From: Planctomycetota bacterium
GTDB taxonomy: Bacteria; Planctomycetota; J058
Assembly (NCBI GenBank): GCA_023954375.1
Contig: JAMLIC010000001.1
Span: 532,130-596,129, forward strand
Length of the DNA stretch: 64,000 nucleotides
Direction: 5' to 3'
Below are positions 16,333-26,500 of the stretch, piece after piece. The notes below the pieces were generated by a model that worked only from the letters and a program-made list of their open reading frames with translations, was not told the DNA's origin and did no database searches. The translations under genes and the position numbers were made by a program. Within the stretch, counting starts at the first letter, position 1, and each line of letters starts with the position of its first letter.

Positions 16333-17346
16333 ATGCCCGACCCCGTCGCCCCCCTCATCGTCCGCGGCCTCGTCCGGCGCGCCCTCCCCTGGGCCGCGGC
16401 CGCGGTCGTGGTCGGCGGCGGGGCCCGCCTGGCGCACGACCAGGTGCGGCTCGCGGGCGTGTCCCAGCAGGCGGCCAGCCTCGAGGGGCGGCTCTCGCAG
16501 CAGGCGGGCGAGGCCCAGCGGGCCGCCCGGCTCGAGCTCGACCTCGCCGTCCTGCGCGAGGACGCCCGCGCGCGGGAGGACCAGCTCGCGCGCGCCCGCG
16601 CGCGCGTGGGCGACCTCGAGGTCGCCGTCGAGGAGGCCGCGGCCGCCCTCGCGGCGCTCGAGGCCGCGCGCGACGAGGCCCGCGCGCGGGCCGAGGCGCA
16701 CGGGGGGGCGCTCGGGGAGGCCCGGCGCGACCTCGCCGCGCGCGAGGCCGACCTCGGCCAGGCGCGGCGCGAGCTGGACGCGCGCACGCGGCTCCTCCGC
16801 GAGGTCGAGGCCGCCGCGGCCGAGCAGGCCCGCGAGCTCGGCCGCGTCCGCGGGGCGCTCATGTCCACCGAGGCGGCGCTCGAGGTCGCCACGCAGCGGG
16901 GCGCGGCGCTCGAGGCCGACCTGACCGCCGAGCGCCGGCTTGCGCGCGAGCGCGCCGAGGCGGTGGCGACCCTGCACGACAAGCTGGGCGAGGCCGAGGC
17001 CGCCCTGCGTGAGGTCGACGCGCGCGCCCGGCGGGACGCCGAGCGCCTGGCGCGGCTGGCCCGCGCCGGCGTCAACGTCGCGCGCCTCACCGGCGAGCGC
17101 CCCATGCCCGACGTCCGCGCCCTCGTCGTGCAGGTCGACCTCGACGTCGTGCCGCCCCTGGTCGTCTTCGACGCGGGCGACGGGGCCGGCGTCGAGCGCG
17201 GCGACGTCCTCGTCGTGCGCCGCGACGGCAACGAGGTCGCCCGCCTCGAGGTCGACGAGGTCCGGGGCCACTACTCCGCCGCGCGCGTCGTCCGCGCCCA
17301 GCGCGGGGTGCGCGTGCGGCCGGGCGACCAGGTTCGCACCCCTTGA
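16333..17346 (+). CDS. Membrane-anchored coiled-coil protein
   Basis: 337 residues. A single hydrophobic segment near residues 15-33 (ALPWAAAAVVVGGG) anchors a ~200-residue coiled coil rich in Ala, Glu and Arg with heptad spacing (e.g. LEVAVEEAAAALAALEAARD, ARREADLGQARREL-like stretches). A ~75-residue C-terminal globular part follows (VQVDLDVVPPLVVFDAGDG, GDVLVVRRDGNEVARLEVDE), which looks like a small beta-domain. No enzyme motif is seen. The layout suggests a periplasmic coiled-coil rod with a terminal beta-module, comparable in outline to other envelope organisers, but no family is recognised. Confidence 0.7.
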   Translation: MPDPVAPLIVRGLVRRALPWAAAAVVVGGGARLAHDQVRLAGVSQQAASLEGRLSQQAGEAQRAARLELDLAVLREDARAREDQLARARARVGDLEVAVEEAAAALAALEAARDEARARAEAHGGALGEARRDLAAREADLGQARRELDARTRLLREVEAAAAEQARELGRVRGALMSTEAALEVATQRGAALEADLTAERRLARERAEAVATLHDKLGEAEAALREVDARARRDAERLARLARAGVNVARLTGERPMPDVRALVVQVDLDVVPPLVVFDAGDGAGVERGDVLVVRRDGNEVARLEVDEVRGHYSAARVVRAQRGVRVRPGDQVRTP

Positions 17347-17737
17347 TCGACGGCTGCGGCCGGGATGCACGTCGGTCCCGAGATCTCGCGGCCGCCCCCT
17401 GAGACGTCGTGCTTCGCACGACGGGGCGATGCGGCGCGCGCGCGGGTCGTCGGTGTGGCCCGCCTCCGCAAGCTCCGTCCCGCGGCTGCGGTGCCGCAGG
17501 CCATGCGAAGCCCCTATCGCTCGCGGCCGTCCGCAGCCGCGGGCCTCCCGCTCGCTCCGGCGGCCCACCGGGGATCCGGCGATCGATACGACCCGCGCGC
17601 GCGCGCCGCCTCGCCTCGGCCTCCGCGGCCTCGCCCCGCTCGTTGCTCCGTTCCACCCGCGGCCACGCCGGCGGGACCGCGAGGTCGCAGAGAGCTCGAG
17701 CACATTTCCTCCCGCTGCATGTGCGCGATCCGCCAAA
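17347..17737. other. Gene-free spacer with short repeats and a hairpin
   Basis: No convincing gene. Directly after the stop at 17346 the words GACGGCTGCGGCCG and TGCACGTC occur, and they recur near 17902-17930, bracketing the spacer. A stem-loop CGTCGTGC-TTC-GCACGACG lies at 17405-17423. The GATC-CGGCTGCGG wording resembles the ends of the repeat units at 22779 and 23227, so this spacer seems to hold a diverged member of the same intergenic repeat family. Confidence 0.4.
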
Positions 17738-17833
17738 GCGAGCGATGGGGAGGCGCGGAACGGGCCAAACACCGTCGCCCGGGCACTCACGCCGATCGCG
17801 CCCCCCTCGCGAGCGCATCACTCATCGCAGGTC
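17738..17833 (+). repeat. Dispersed 96-bp repeat, copy 1
   Basis: This 96-bp stretch matches the reverse complement of 39767-39862 with about 13 differences by eye. It begins GCGAGCGATGGGGAGG and ends CATCGCAGGTC. The two copies are the same length and in opposite orientation. Copy 1 lies in the spacer before mtnP; copy 2 overlaps the start of a lipoprotein gene. Confidence 0.8.
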
Positions 17834-17878
17834 TGAGCTCGAGAGAGAAATCGCGCAGCGATTTCTTCTCGAGCTCAG
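17833..17878. repeat. Long stem-loop abutting the 96-bp repeat
   Basis: A 21-bp stem (left arm CTGAGCTCGAGAGAGAAATC, with one bulged base) closes around a GCA loop, directly adjoining the end of the dispersed repeat. It is AT-richer than its surroundings. It could be a terminator for readthrough from upstream or the end of a mobile repeat. Confidence 0.6.
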
Positions 17879-17963
17879 AGCACGCGCACAGGCCCGGCGT
17901 GATCCGACGGCTGCGGCCGCGGCTGCACGTCAAATGGTCATCATGCTCAGGGCGGGCCGCGCG

Positions 17964-17992
17964 TTGCCGCCTCCCCCGCCCTCCCTTACGAT
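17964..17992 (+). promoter_or_regulatory. Candidate promoter of mtnP
   Basis: TTGCCG (17964-17969), a 17-bp spacer and TACGAT (17987-17992) form a good sigma-70-type pair 23 bp before the mtnP ATG. AGGAG at 18004-18008 supplies the ribosome-binding site. Confidence 0.5.
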
Positions 17993-18015
17993 CCCCGCCC
18001 CACAGGAGCGTCCCC

Positions 18016-18876
18016 ATGGAGCTGACGGGCGTCATCGGCGGCAGCGGGCTCTACGAGCTGCCCGGGTTCACGGTCTCGGAGCGGCGGGCGGTCGACACGC
18101 CCTTCGGCCCGCCGTCGGACGAGCTCGTCGTGGGCGAGCTCGAGGGGCGCCCGGTGGCCTTCCTCCCCCGCCACGGCCGCGACCACCGCTTCAGCCCGAG
18201 CCAGGTGAACTACCGGGCGAACATCTTCGCCCTGAAGCTCCTCGGCGCGACGCGCGTGATCTCGGTCTCGGCGGTCGGCAGCATGAAGGAGGAGATCCAC
18301 CCCGGCGACGTGGTCCTGATCGACCAGTTCATCGACCGGACCCTCGGGCGCCCGCGCACCTTCTTCGACGAGGGCGTCGCGGCGCACGTGGGCTTCGCCG
18401 ACCCGATCTGCGAGGAGCTGCGCCAGACCCTCAAGGCGGCCGTGCAGAAGGTGGGGGTGCGCTGCCACGACGGCGGCACCTACGTGTGCATCGAGGGGCC
18501 GCAGTTCTCGACGCGCGCCGAGTCGCGCGTGTTCCGCTCCTGGGGCGCCTCCGTGATCGGCATGACCAACCTGCCGGAGGCGCGCCTCGCCCGGGAGGCG
18601 GAGCTGAGCTACGCCACGATCGCCCTCGCCACCGACTACGACTGCTGGCACGAGGAGGCCGAGGACGTGTCGGTCGAGGCCGTCGTGGCGACGCTCCACA
18701 AGAACGTCGACAACGCCCGGCGGATCATCCGCGAGGCGATCCTCTCCCTGCCGCCCGCGTGCACGAGCCCCGCCCGGCAGGCGCTCACGAACGCGATCAT
18801 GACCCGGCGCGAGGCGATCTCGCCCGAGGCGATGACGCGGCTCGGGCCGCTGATCGGCCGCGCCCTGGAGCGGTGA
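18016..18876 (+). CDS. mtnP: S-methyl-5'-thioadenosine phosphorylase
   Basis: 286 residues, the normal length. It phosphorolyses 5'-methylthioadenosine, a by-product of polyamine and other SAM-using pathways, to adenine and 5-methylthioribose-1-phosphate in the cytoplasm. It opens with GVIGGSGLYELPGF (phosphate-binding GGSGLY). FLPRHGRDHRFSPSQVNYRA contains the conserved RHG and NYRAN elements. VSAVGSMKEEIHPGDVVLID, CIEGPQFSTRAES, GMTNLPEARLAREAEL and LATDYDCWHE are characteristic of MTA phosphorylases rather than inosine/guanosine phosphorylases. It is followed with a GTGA overlap by a Nudix hydrolase. Confidence 0.96.
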   Translation: MELTGVIGGSGLYELPGFTVSERRAVDTPFGPPSDELVVGELEGRPVAFLPRHGRDHRFSPSQVNYRANIFALKLLGATRVISVSAVGSMKEEIHPGDVVLIDQFIDRTLGRPRTFFDEGVAAHVGFADPICEELRQTLKAAVQKVGVRCHDGGTYVCIEGPQFSTRAESRVFRSWGASVIGMTNLPEARLAREAELSYATIALATDYDCWHEEAEDVSVEAVVATLHKNVDNARRIIREAILSLPPACTSPARQALTNAIMTRREAISPEAMTRLGPLIGRALER

Positions 18877-19388
18877 GCGTGGCCCGCGAGCGCCACGCGC
18901 ACTGCCACTTCTGCGGCGCCGCCTACGACCCCGGCCAGGCCTGGCCGCGCGAGTGCGCGGCCTGCGGCGGGACGACCTGGCGCAACCCGATCCCGGTCGC
19001 GGTGCTCCTCCTGCCGGTCGACGACGGGCTGCTCCTCATCCGCCGCGGCGTCGAGCCGTGCAAGGGGCAGCTCGCCCTGCCGGGCGGCTACGTCGACCTG
19101 GGCGAGAGCTGGCAGCAGGCCGCCGCGCGCGAGCTGCGCGAGGAGACCGGCGTCGTGGTCGCCGCGCACGAGGTGCGCCACGTCGCCACCCACAGCCCGC
19201 CCGACGGCCGCACGGTGCTGATCTTCGGCCGCGCGGCCCGCCGCGCCCGCGCGTCGCTCGGCCCGCTCCGCCCCGGCCCGGAGGCGCTCGAGCTCGTCGT
19301 GGGCACGAGCAGCGAGGACGTCGCCTTCCCGCTCCACGCGCAGGTGATCGACGCCTTCTTCGCCCGGCAGACGCACCCCGACGCCTGA
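18873..19388 (+). CDS. Nudix hydrolase with N-terminal zinc ribbon
   Basis: 171 residues. The N-terminus has two Cys pairs, CHFCG and CAACGG (residues ~12-33), a zinc ribbon like that of NADH pyrophosphatase-type Nudix proteins. The Nudix box is intact at ~70-92: GGYVDLGESWQQAAARELRE followed by ETGVVV, giving G-x5-E-x7-REUxEExGU. Substrate specificity cannot be read from the sequence; nucleotide-sugar or NUDT-type housecleaning roles are possible. Start GTG 18873 overlaps the mtnP stop (GTGA); a GTG at 18879 is also in frame. Confidence 0.9.
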   Translation: MSVARERHAHCHFCGAAYDPGQAWPRECAACGGTTWRNPIPVAVLLLPVDDGLLLIRRGVEPCKGQLALPGGYVDLGESWQQAAARELREETGVVVAAHEVRHVATHSPPDGRTVLIFGRAARRARASLGPLRPGPEALELVVGTSSEDVAFPLHAQVIDAFFARQTHPDA

Positions 19389-19412
19389 CCCCACCCGTCG
19401 ACCGGCGAGCTA

Positions 19413-19418
19413 TACACT
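19413..19418 (+). promoter_or_regulatory. TACACT -10-like element close to a GTG start
   Basis: GCTATACACT ends 9 nt before the GTG at 19428. The paralogous kinase gene on the other strand has GCTACACT 6 nt before its GTG. Conservation of the element and its very short distance suggest a -10 box driving leaderless or near-leaderless transcripts. Confidence 0.4.
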
Positions 19419-19427
19419 GGGGCGGCC

Positions 19428-22400
19428 GTGCCTGACCCCGCCCGAGAGCCGGCCGACGACGCGACCCGCTGGGACACGCCGACGCGGGCCGGTGACTCCC
19501 CCGGGACGTCGCGCTGGGACGCCGCCCCTCCGCCGGCCGCCCCCGACGACGCGACCTGCTGGGACGGGGTCCCCGGCGCGCCCTCGCCGTCCGCGCCGCC
19601 CGCGTCCGCGGACGCCACGCACTGGACCCAGGCGCCCGGCGGCGGTCCGGGCGCCGCGCCGGCCGCGCCGGCGCCCGACGCCACCTGCTGGACGGGCGCC
19701 CCGGGGCCCGCGGCGACGCCGCCCGGCGCCGCCGAGGTCACGTTCTGGGGCCAGGGCGCCGCTGCGCCGGCGGCGCCGGCCCGGGCCGACGACGACCGCA
19801 CGCGCTGGGAGCCCGACCGGCCCTCGCCCCCGGCGCGCGAGTCGGTGACGACCGACCGCTGGCCGGAGGTCATCCCCCTCCCGACGGCCGACGACGACGT
19901 GACGCGCATGTCCCTGGCGGGCGCGCGCCCGGCCGCGCCCATCCCGCCGCGGGCCGCGCGGGCGGCGCCGCCCGCCCACGCCGCCCCGCCCCCGGCGGAG
20001 CGCGCCACGGTCCAGGCGGCGCCGGCGGACGCCGGTCGTCGCGGCGGCGCTCGCGCTCGCCGGCCTCGGCGCCTGGGCGGCGGTGGCCGTCCAGGCGCGC
20101 CTCGCCACCGCCGAGCAGGTGGCCGCGGCGCGCGCGGCGCTGACGGCCGCGGGCCGCACGCCGGGCGCCGACCTCGAGGCCTGCTCGCGGCGGCCGCGGC
20201 CCACCGGGCGGCGGTCGCGGCCCTCGAGCGCCTCCCGCCGGACCAGGCCGAGGCCTTGCGCGGCGAGGCGGGCGCCGACGAGCGGCGGGTGCGCGTGCTG
20301 GCGCGGCTGGTGCCGGCCCTCCTCGCCGCCGGCCGGGCCGCCGAGGCGGCCCTGCCGGCGCGCGAGTGGCTGGCGCTCGCCCCGACCGGCCCCGCCCACG
20401 CCGGGCTCCTGGCGGCGCTCCGGGCGACGCCGGCGCATCGCGAAGAGGCCCATCGCCTGGCGACGACCGCCGCCGCGGCCGCGCGCGACCCCGACGTCCT
20501 CCGCGCCTGCGCCGAGGCGCTGCTGGCGCTGCACCGCCCGATCGACGCCGCCGACGCGCTGGCCGGGGCGGACCGGCCCGACCTCGTCTTGTTGCGCGCG
20601 CGGGCGCGCCTGGCCGCGGGCGCGGCCGCCGACGCCGCCGCGGACGCGCAGGCGGCGCCCGGGGCGGACGACGTCGGGCGGGCGGTCGTCCTCGCGCATG
20701 CGCGCCTCGCCGCCGACGACGCGGCCGGCGCGCTCGCCGCGCTCGACGACGTCGCGCGCGAGGGTCCGGCGCGCGCCGCCTGGCACGCCGCGCGCGGCGC
20801 CGCGCCTGGAGGCGGCCAGGCGCCCGCGGCCTCCGCCGCCGCCTTCGCCGCCGCCCACGACGCGGGCGACGACCCGGACGTCCTCGCCGAGCGCGGGCGC
20901 CTCCACCTCCGGCGCGGGCGCCAGGCCGAGGCGCTGGCCGACCTCGAGCGCGCCCCCGGCGCGGCCGCCCCCTCGACGCGGCCGTCGCGCGCTGGTGCGG
21001 CGGCGGCGAGGACGAGGCGCTCGCGGACGCCCTCGACGCCGTCGAGGCGGCCGCCCGCGCCTTCGAGGCCACGCCCGCCGTGGCCCGCGCGGCAGCGCGC
21101 CGCTGGCGCGCTGGCTCGCGCTCGCCCGCGGCGAGGACGCCCGCCCGCACACGTCGACCGCGCGCACCGCGACCCCGAGGGCTGTGGCTCGCGGCCGCGG
21201 CGACCGGCGGGCCGAGGGCCCGCGGCCGCGCTCGCGCTGCCCGAGGCCGACGACGCGGCCCGAGGGCGCGGCCGAGCGCGACCGGACCTCGCCGCCCTGC
21301 GCGCCGGCGCGCTCCTGGACCTCGGCCGCCGCGACGACGCGCGGGCCGCCCTGCCGCGCCTGGCGGTCGCCGCCGCGCCGACCTCGAGCGCCGCCTCCTC
21401 CCGCGCCACGCGCTCGAGGCCGAGGTCGCCGCCGCCGACGGACAGGCGGTCGTCGTGCGCGTCGCCGCGGCGCGCCGCGCGCTGCCCACGCCCTCGACGG
21501 CCCCCACGGGCGCGGCGGCGCTGGTGGCGGCCCTCTACCGGCAGGGCCGCCTCCTCGTGGCGGCCTGCGAGCGCGACGAGGCGGCCCGGCGGCGCGCCGC
21601 CCGGGCGCTGACGCGCGCCGCGGCCCTCGACCCCGACCACGCGCTGGCGCACGCCGTCGCCGCCCGCCTCCTGGACGACCGCCCGGCGGCCGCCCGGGCG
21701 ATCGAGCGCTGGCCCGGGGTCACGGCCGTGCGCTGGCAGCGGTTCGCCGCGCGGTTCGCGCGCGGCGAGCACGAGGACCTGCTCGAGGACGCCGCCGCCC
21801 TCCACGCGGCCGACCCGGACCAGGAGCACCCGCGGGGGGTCCTGGCCGTGCTGCGCGCGGGGCAGGGCGACCTGGCCGGCGCCTGGGCGGTCGTCGCGCC
21901 CGTCGTCGACGCCGACTCGCCGCCCCCGCGGCTCCTCGACGTCGCCCTGCAGGTCGCGACGGGGCGCCGTGACGCCGTGGGCGCGGAGCAGGTGCGGCGG
22001 CGGATCGAGGCGATGGAGGCCGCGCGCGCGGTCGCCGCCGCCCTGCGGCACGAGGTCTGGGCGGCGGGCGACCTCGCGGGCCTCGAGCGCCGGTGGCGGG
22101 ACCTGCCGCGGGACGGCGAGTACTGGGCGTTCCGGGCCGAGCTCGCGCTCCAGGCCAGCGTCCCCCGCGACGCGCTCGTGAGCTTCGGTCGGTACCTCCT
22201 GGTGGCGTCCCCGGACGCCCCGCCGCCGGCGCCGGCGCCGTTCCTCATGGTGGCGCACTCGTACGGGTTCAACCCGCTCCAGCGGCGCGAGGTCGTCGAG
22301 GAGGACCTCGCCGCCGCCGCCCGCGAGGCGCCGCTCGACCCGGCGCCGCGCCTGGCGCTGGCCGCCTACCTGTCGAGCGCGGCGCATCGCGCGGAGGTCG

Positions 22401-22780
22401 ACGCCGACGAGCGCGCCGCCCTCGCCCAGGCCGCGGCCGCCCAGGCCGCCCACGCCGCCGCCCTGGACGCGGACGCCCGGCCCGGCCCCTCGCTCCTGCT
22501 CGCCTCCTGCCTGATCGACGCCGGCCACCTGGTCGAGGCGCGCGCCGCGCTCGATGTCGCCGAGGCCGCCGAGGGGCGGCGGACGGACCTGGTCGCCTTC
22601 CTGCGCGCGCGCCTCGCCGCGGCCCGGGGCGACGCGGCGGCGGCCGCCGCGGCGCTGCGCGAGCTGAACGCCGACCCCCGCACCCGCGACTCGGTCTACC
22701 GCTTCTCGGCCGACCCGGCCTTCACGCGCGTCCGCGACGACGCGCGCTTCGCGCTGCCGGCCGGCTGGCCCCCGGATTAG
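19428..22780 (+). pseudogene. Kinase-less paralog of the TPR-tailed Ser/Thr kinase, multiple frameshifts
   Basis: It starts VPDPAREPADDATRWD and carries about eight short repeats of the form DAT-x-W (DATRWD, DATCWD, DATHW, DATCW, VTFW, DRTRW). A transmembrane segment follows (AALALAGLGAWAAVAVQ), then a long alpha-helical TPR-like tail ending TRDSVYRFSADPAFTRVRDD. The tail matches, segment by segment, the tail of the convergent kinase gene (for example LVAFLRARLAAARGD versus TAAFLRARLAALAGD). The kinase domain between the DATxW region and the membrane segment is absent. Coding similarity switches frame near 20025, 20175, 20975, ~21100 and ~21500, so as it stands it cannot make one polypeptide. 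Whether this is decay or sequence error is open. Confidence 0.7.
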
Positions 22781-23015
22781 TGTGATCGCGGCTGCGGCCG
22801 AGGATGGCGGGCGCTGCGGTGCGTCGAGGCCGACTTCGTCGGCCCCGACCGCTCAGGCTCGGTCGGCGGCCAGGAGGCCGCCTTCCCTCGCCTTCGCGCC
22901 GCATCGCCTCGCCCTCCTCGGCCTCGCCTGAGGCTCCTGCTGCGAAGGCGCGGTGAGGTGTGTTCGGAGGCGGCTCGGCCGTCTGCCAGGACGGGTTCGA
23001 GGACAGGCCCTAGTC
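22779..23015. repeat. Intergenic direct-repeat unit A
   Basis: It begins AGTGTGATCGCGGCTGCGGC right at the stop of the upstream gene, continues with GATGGCGGGCGCTGC, and ends with GGTTCGAGGACAGGCCCTAG. Both ends, plus the stretch GCTGCGAAGGCGCGGTGAGG, recur in unit B. The interior differs. Confidence 0.75.
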
Positions 23016-23079
23016 CTCCTCTGTCAGGCTCGATCCTATCGGCTCGAGCCCGACTGTCGACTCGGAGTCGGCGAGCTGG

Positions 23080-23102
23080 GAGGACCCGCTGCGCGGGTCC
23101 TC
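23080..23102. repeat. 10-bp stem-loop between the repeat units
   Basis: GAGGACCCGC-TGC-GCGGGTCCTC. It is one of a series of strong hairpins in the convergent intergenic region and may contribute to bidirectional termination. Confidence 0.5.
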
Positions 23103-23159
23103 CCTCGCCTTCGCTTCGCGGTGCTCGGCGCGGCGAAGCCGCGCCTGCGCCCGCTCGCG

Positions 23160-23226
23160 CCGGGCCCTTCGGGCCCGGAGTGGTCCGTCAGAGGCGAGCC
23201 GATGGACTCGCCTCTGACGGACCACT
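23160..23226. terminator. Adjoining double hairpin between convergent paralogs
   Basis: CCGGGCCC-TTC-GGGCCCGG (23160-23178) is directly followed by a perfect 20-bp stem, AGTGGTCCGTCAGAGGCGAG (23179-23198) with its complement at 23207-23226, around an 8-nt loop. It lies midway between two genes transcribed toward each other, as expected for a bidirectional terminator, although no T-tract is present on either strand. It also directly precedes repeat unit B. Confidence 0.45.
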
Positions 23227-23527
23227 AGTGTGATCGCGGCTGCGGCGGAAGATGGCGGGCGCTGCCGTCCGCCGGTGTGTCGCGCTTCGCGCGACACACC
23301 GGCCGCTCAGGCTCGCCCTCCTCGGCCTGCTTCGGAGATTGCGCGTAAGTCGTGCTGGCGGATGAGTCCCCCGGAAGAGACCCTCGCGACCGAATCTTCT
23401 TCCGTCCGTGGCCGCGGCAGCGCCGCGTGGGGTGGCTCGCCTGACGCTCTCGCTGCGAAGGCGCGGTGAGGTGTGCTCGGACGCGGCTCGGCCGCCTGCC
23501 AAGACGGGTTCGAGGACAGGCCCTAGT
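23227..23527. repeat. Intergenic direct-repeat unit B
   Basis: It repeats the ends of unit A (AGTGTGATCGCGGCTGCGGC at the left; GGTTCGAGGACAGGCCCTAG at the right, where CTA is the complement of the kinase-gene stop). It contains a perfect 13-bp hairpin at 23272-23302 (CCGGTGTGTCGCG, loop CTTCG). No gene is seen. Confidence 0.75.
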
Positions 23528-26500
23528 CGTCCAGCCACCCGGGCGGCAGCGCGAACTCGCGCGCCTGCCGGACGCGCGCGAACGCCGGGTCCGACTTGAA
23601 CCGGTAGAGCGACTCGTAGGTCTGCGGGTCCTTGCCCACGCGCGCGAGGTGCGCGGCCGCGCCGGCGGCGTCGCCCGCGAGCGCGGCCAGGCGCGCGCGG
23701 AGGAACGCGGCCGTGTCGGACGGGCGGCGCTCGGCCGCCTCCGCGAGGGACAGCCGCTCCTCCGCCTCGACGAGGTCGCCCGCGTCCATGAGGCAGAAGG
23801 CCGCCAGGAGCAGCGGCCCGGCGCGGGTGGGGGCGCGGGCCGCCGCCTCGAGCGCGAGGTCCGCCGCCCGGTCGGAGAGCTCGTGGCGCACGTCCCACTC
23901 GGCCTCGCCGGGGCCGAGGCGGTAGCGCGCGCTGGCCAGGTGCGCGGCGAGCGCGAGCCAGGCGACGGGGCTCTCCGGGTCGGCCGCGAGCGCCTCGGCG
24001 AGGCCCGCGCGGACGACCGCGCTGCGCTCCTGCGGGTTCCAGCCGTAGGAGTGCGCCCGCGCCAGGAACACCGCCGGCGAGGTCGGCTCGCGCGCGAGGA
24101 GGAAGCGGCCGAAGCTGAGCAGCGACTCGACGGGGCGGTTGAGGTGGGTCGCGGTCTCCATGCGGAACTTGTGGAAGGTCGCGTCGCGCGGGACGTCGAA
24201 GAACGGCGCGCCGTCGATCGCCGGCAGGTCGCTCTGCTTCCAGGCCTGGTGCTGCAGCGTCGCGCGCCGGCGCAGGGCGTCCTCGACCGCGTCGCGCCGC
24301 GCGCCAGCGCGCGCGAAGCGCGCGGGGTCATCGAGCCCGCGCGCCACCTCGAGCGCGCGCCCGACCAGCGCCAGCCGCGTCCCGGGCGCGTCGAGCCAGG
24401 GCGCGAGGAGGTCCCAGGCGAGGGCGTGCTCACCGCGCCGGACGAGCGCGTCGACGAGCGGCGTGAGGAGGTCCGACTCGTCCAGCCCCGGGGCGTGGAG
24501 CCCGAGGGGCAGGTCGTCGGCGAGGGCGGCCGGCGCGTCGACCTCGAGGCGCAGCCGGAGCCGCGCCGCCCGGACCTCCGGCCGCCCGGGCCAGCGCGCG
24601 ACGGCGCGGTCGGCCTGCCGGAGGTCGCCCGCGGCCCAGGCCAGGTCGGCCGCGGCGGCGGCGTGGTCGGGGTCGAGCGCGACGACGCGCCCGAGGAGCC
24701 GCGCGCACCGCTCGCGGGCGGCCGCGTCGGCGGCCGCCGCCGGGAGGAGCAGCCGCGCCTGACGGTGGAGCGCCGCGACCAGGGCCCCGGGGCGCGTGGG
24801 CTCGGTCGAGGGCGCCGGGAGCGCCGGCGGCGCCGGGCCATCGAGCGGGCCTGGCGACGCGACGAAGGGCGGGGCGGCCGCCTCCTCGCGCGTGCGCACC
24901 GCGCCGACCTCGTGCGGGCGCATCGCGCCCGGGCGCGCCGCGGCGAGCAGCCAGCGGCGCTCGGGGGCGTCGTCCTCCACCTCGGGGCGCTCCTCGAGCG
25001 CCGCCAGGGCCGCCGCGGCGTCGCCGGCGGCGAGGGCCACCCACGCGCGCCAGCGCCGGGCGGCGGCGGCGACGGCCGGGGGGGCCGCCAGCTCGAGGTC
25101 GGCCGCGCCCAGGGCCTCGAGCGCGGGTCGCACGGCCGCGTCCGGCGCGCCCGCGCACCAGCGGGTGACGGCCGCGTCGAGCCGCGCGGCGGGGTCCGCG
25201 AGCCCGTCGAGGGCGGCCAGCGCCTCGGCGGCGCGCCCGCGCCGCAGGTGGAGCCGCGCCAGGTCGACGCGCACGGCGGCGGCCGCATCGCGCTGCGCGG
25301 CCCGGCCGGCGATGGCCCGCGCGTCCTCGAGGTCGGCGCGGGCCTCCCGGGGCGGCCGGCCGCCGCGAGCGCCACGCCGCGGGCGGCGTGCCACTCCCAG
25401 CGGCCGCCCCGGCGCGCGCCGCCGCGGCGGCGCGGCGAGCGCCTCCTCGGCCCGGCCGGCGGCGGCGAGCGCCCGGCCGAGGCGCGGCGCGCTCGGCCGG
25501 GTCGGCGTCGTCGGCCGCGGCCGCGTCGGCCGCCGCGCCGTCGAGGTCGCCGGCCGCGAGGCGCGCGCGCGCACGAGCAGGCTCCGGCCGGAGGGCTCCC
25601 CGCCAGCGCACGCGCCGCCTCGGCCGGGCGCTGGAGGGCCAGGAGCGCCTCCGCCGCCTCCAGCCGCGCCTGCGGGTCGGCGCCCGCGCTCAGCTCGAGC
25701 GCCAGGCGGTGCGCCGCCGCCCGCTCCGCCGGCGCGGCGACGAGCGCGCGCAGGCCACCCCGCGCCTGCGGCGACGGCGCCACGCGCGCGAGCTCGCGCG
25801 CGTGGACGACGGCCTCGTCGTGCCGCCCGGCCGCCAGCAGCGCGGGCACGGCCAGCCCGAGCACGACCGGGCGGCGCTCGAGCGCGCCGGGCTCCTCGAG
25901 CAGCAGGGCCGCGCGCGCCGGCGGGAGGGCGTCGAGCGCGGCCTCCGCGGCGCGGTGGGCGCCGGCGGCGGCGAGCAGGTCGTCGAGGCCCGTGCCGCCG
26001 GCGCGCCGCGCGGCGCGCAGGGCCTGCCGCGCCTCGTCCACGGCGGCGGCCGCCGCGCCGCTCGCGCGCCCGGGCGTGGAGGTGCGCCGCGGCCGCGAGC
26101 GCGGCCAGGCACAGGAGCGCCAGGGCCGCGCGGCGCCACGCGCGGCGCGCGCCGGGCGGCGAGGGCCCGGGGCGGCGCCGCCCTCGAGGGCCCGGTCGAG
26201 GTCGCGCGCCAGCGCCTCGCCGTCGGGGTAGCGGTCGGCCGGGCGCGGCTCGAGCGCGCGCAGGCAGACCGCCTCGAGCGCCTCGGGCGCAGCGGGCGCG
26301 AGCCGCCGCGGCGGCGCCGGCCGGGTGTCGAGGATCGCGCGGCACAGGGCCGGGAAGCTGGGCGCCTTGAACGGCCGCTCGCCCGTGAGCGCCTCGTAGA
26401 GCACGACCCCGAGCGCCCACACGTCGGTCCAGGGGCCGACGTCCTCGCGCCGGGCGTCGACCTGCTCCGGCGCCATGTAGGAGGGCGTGCCCACCTGCAG

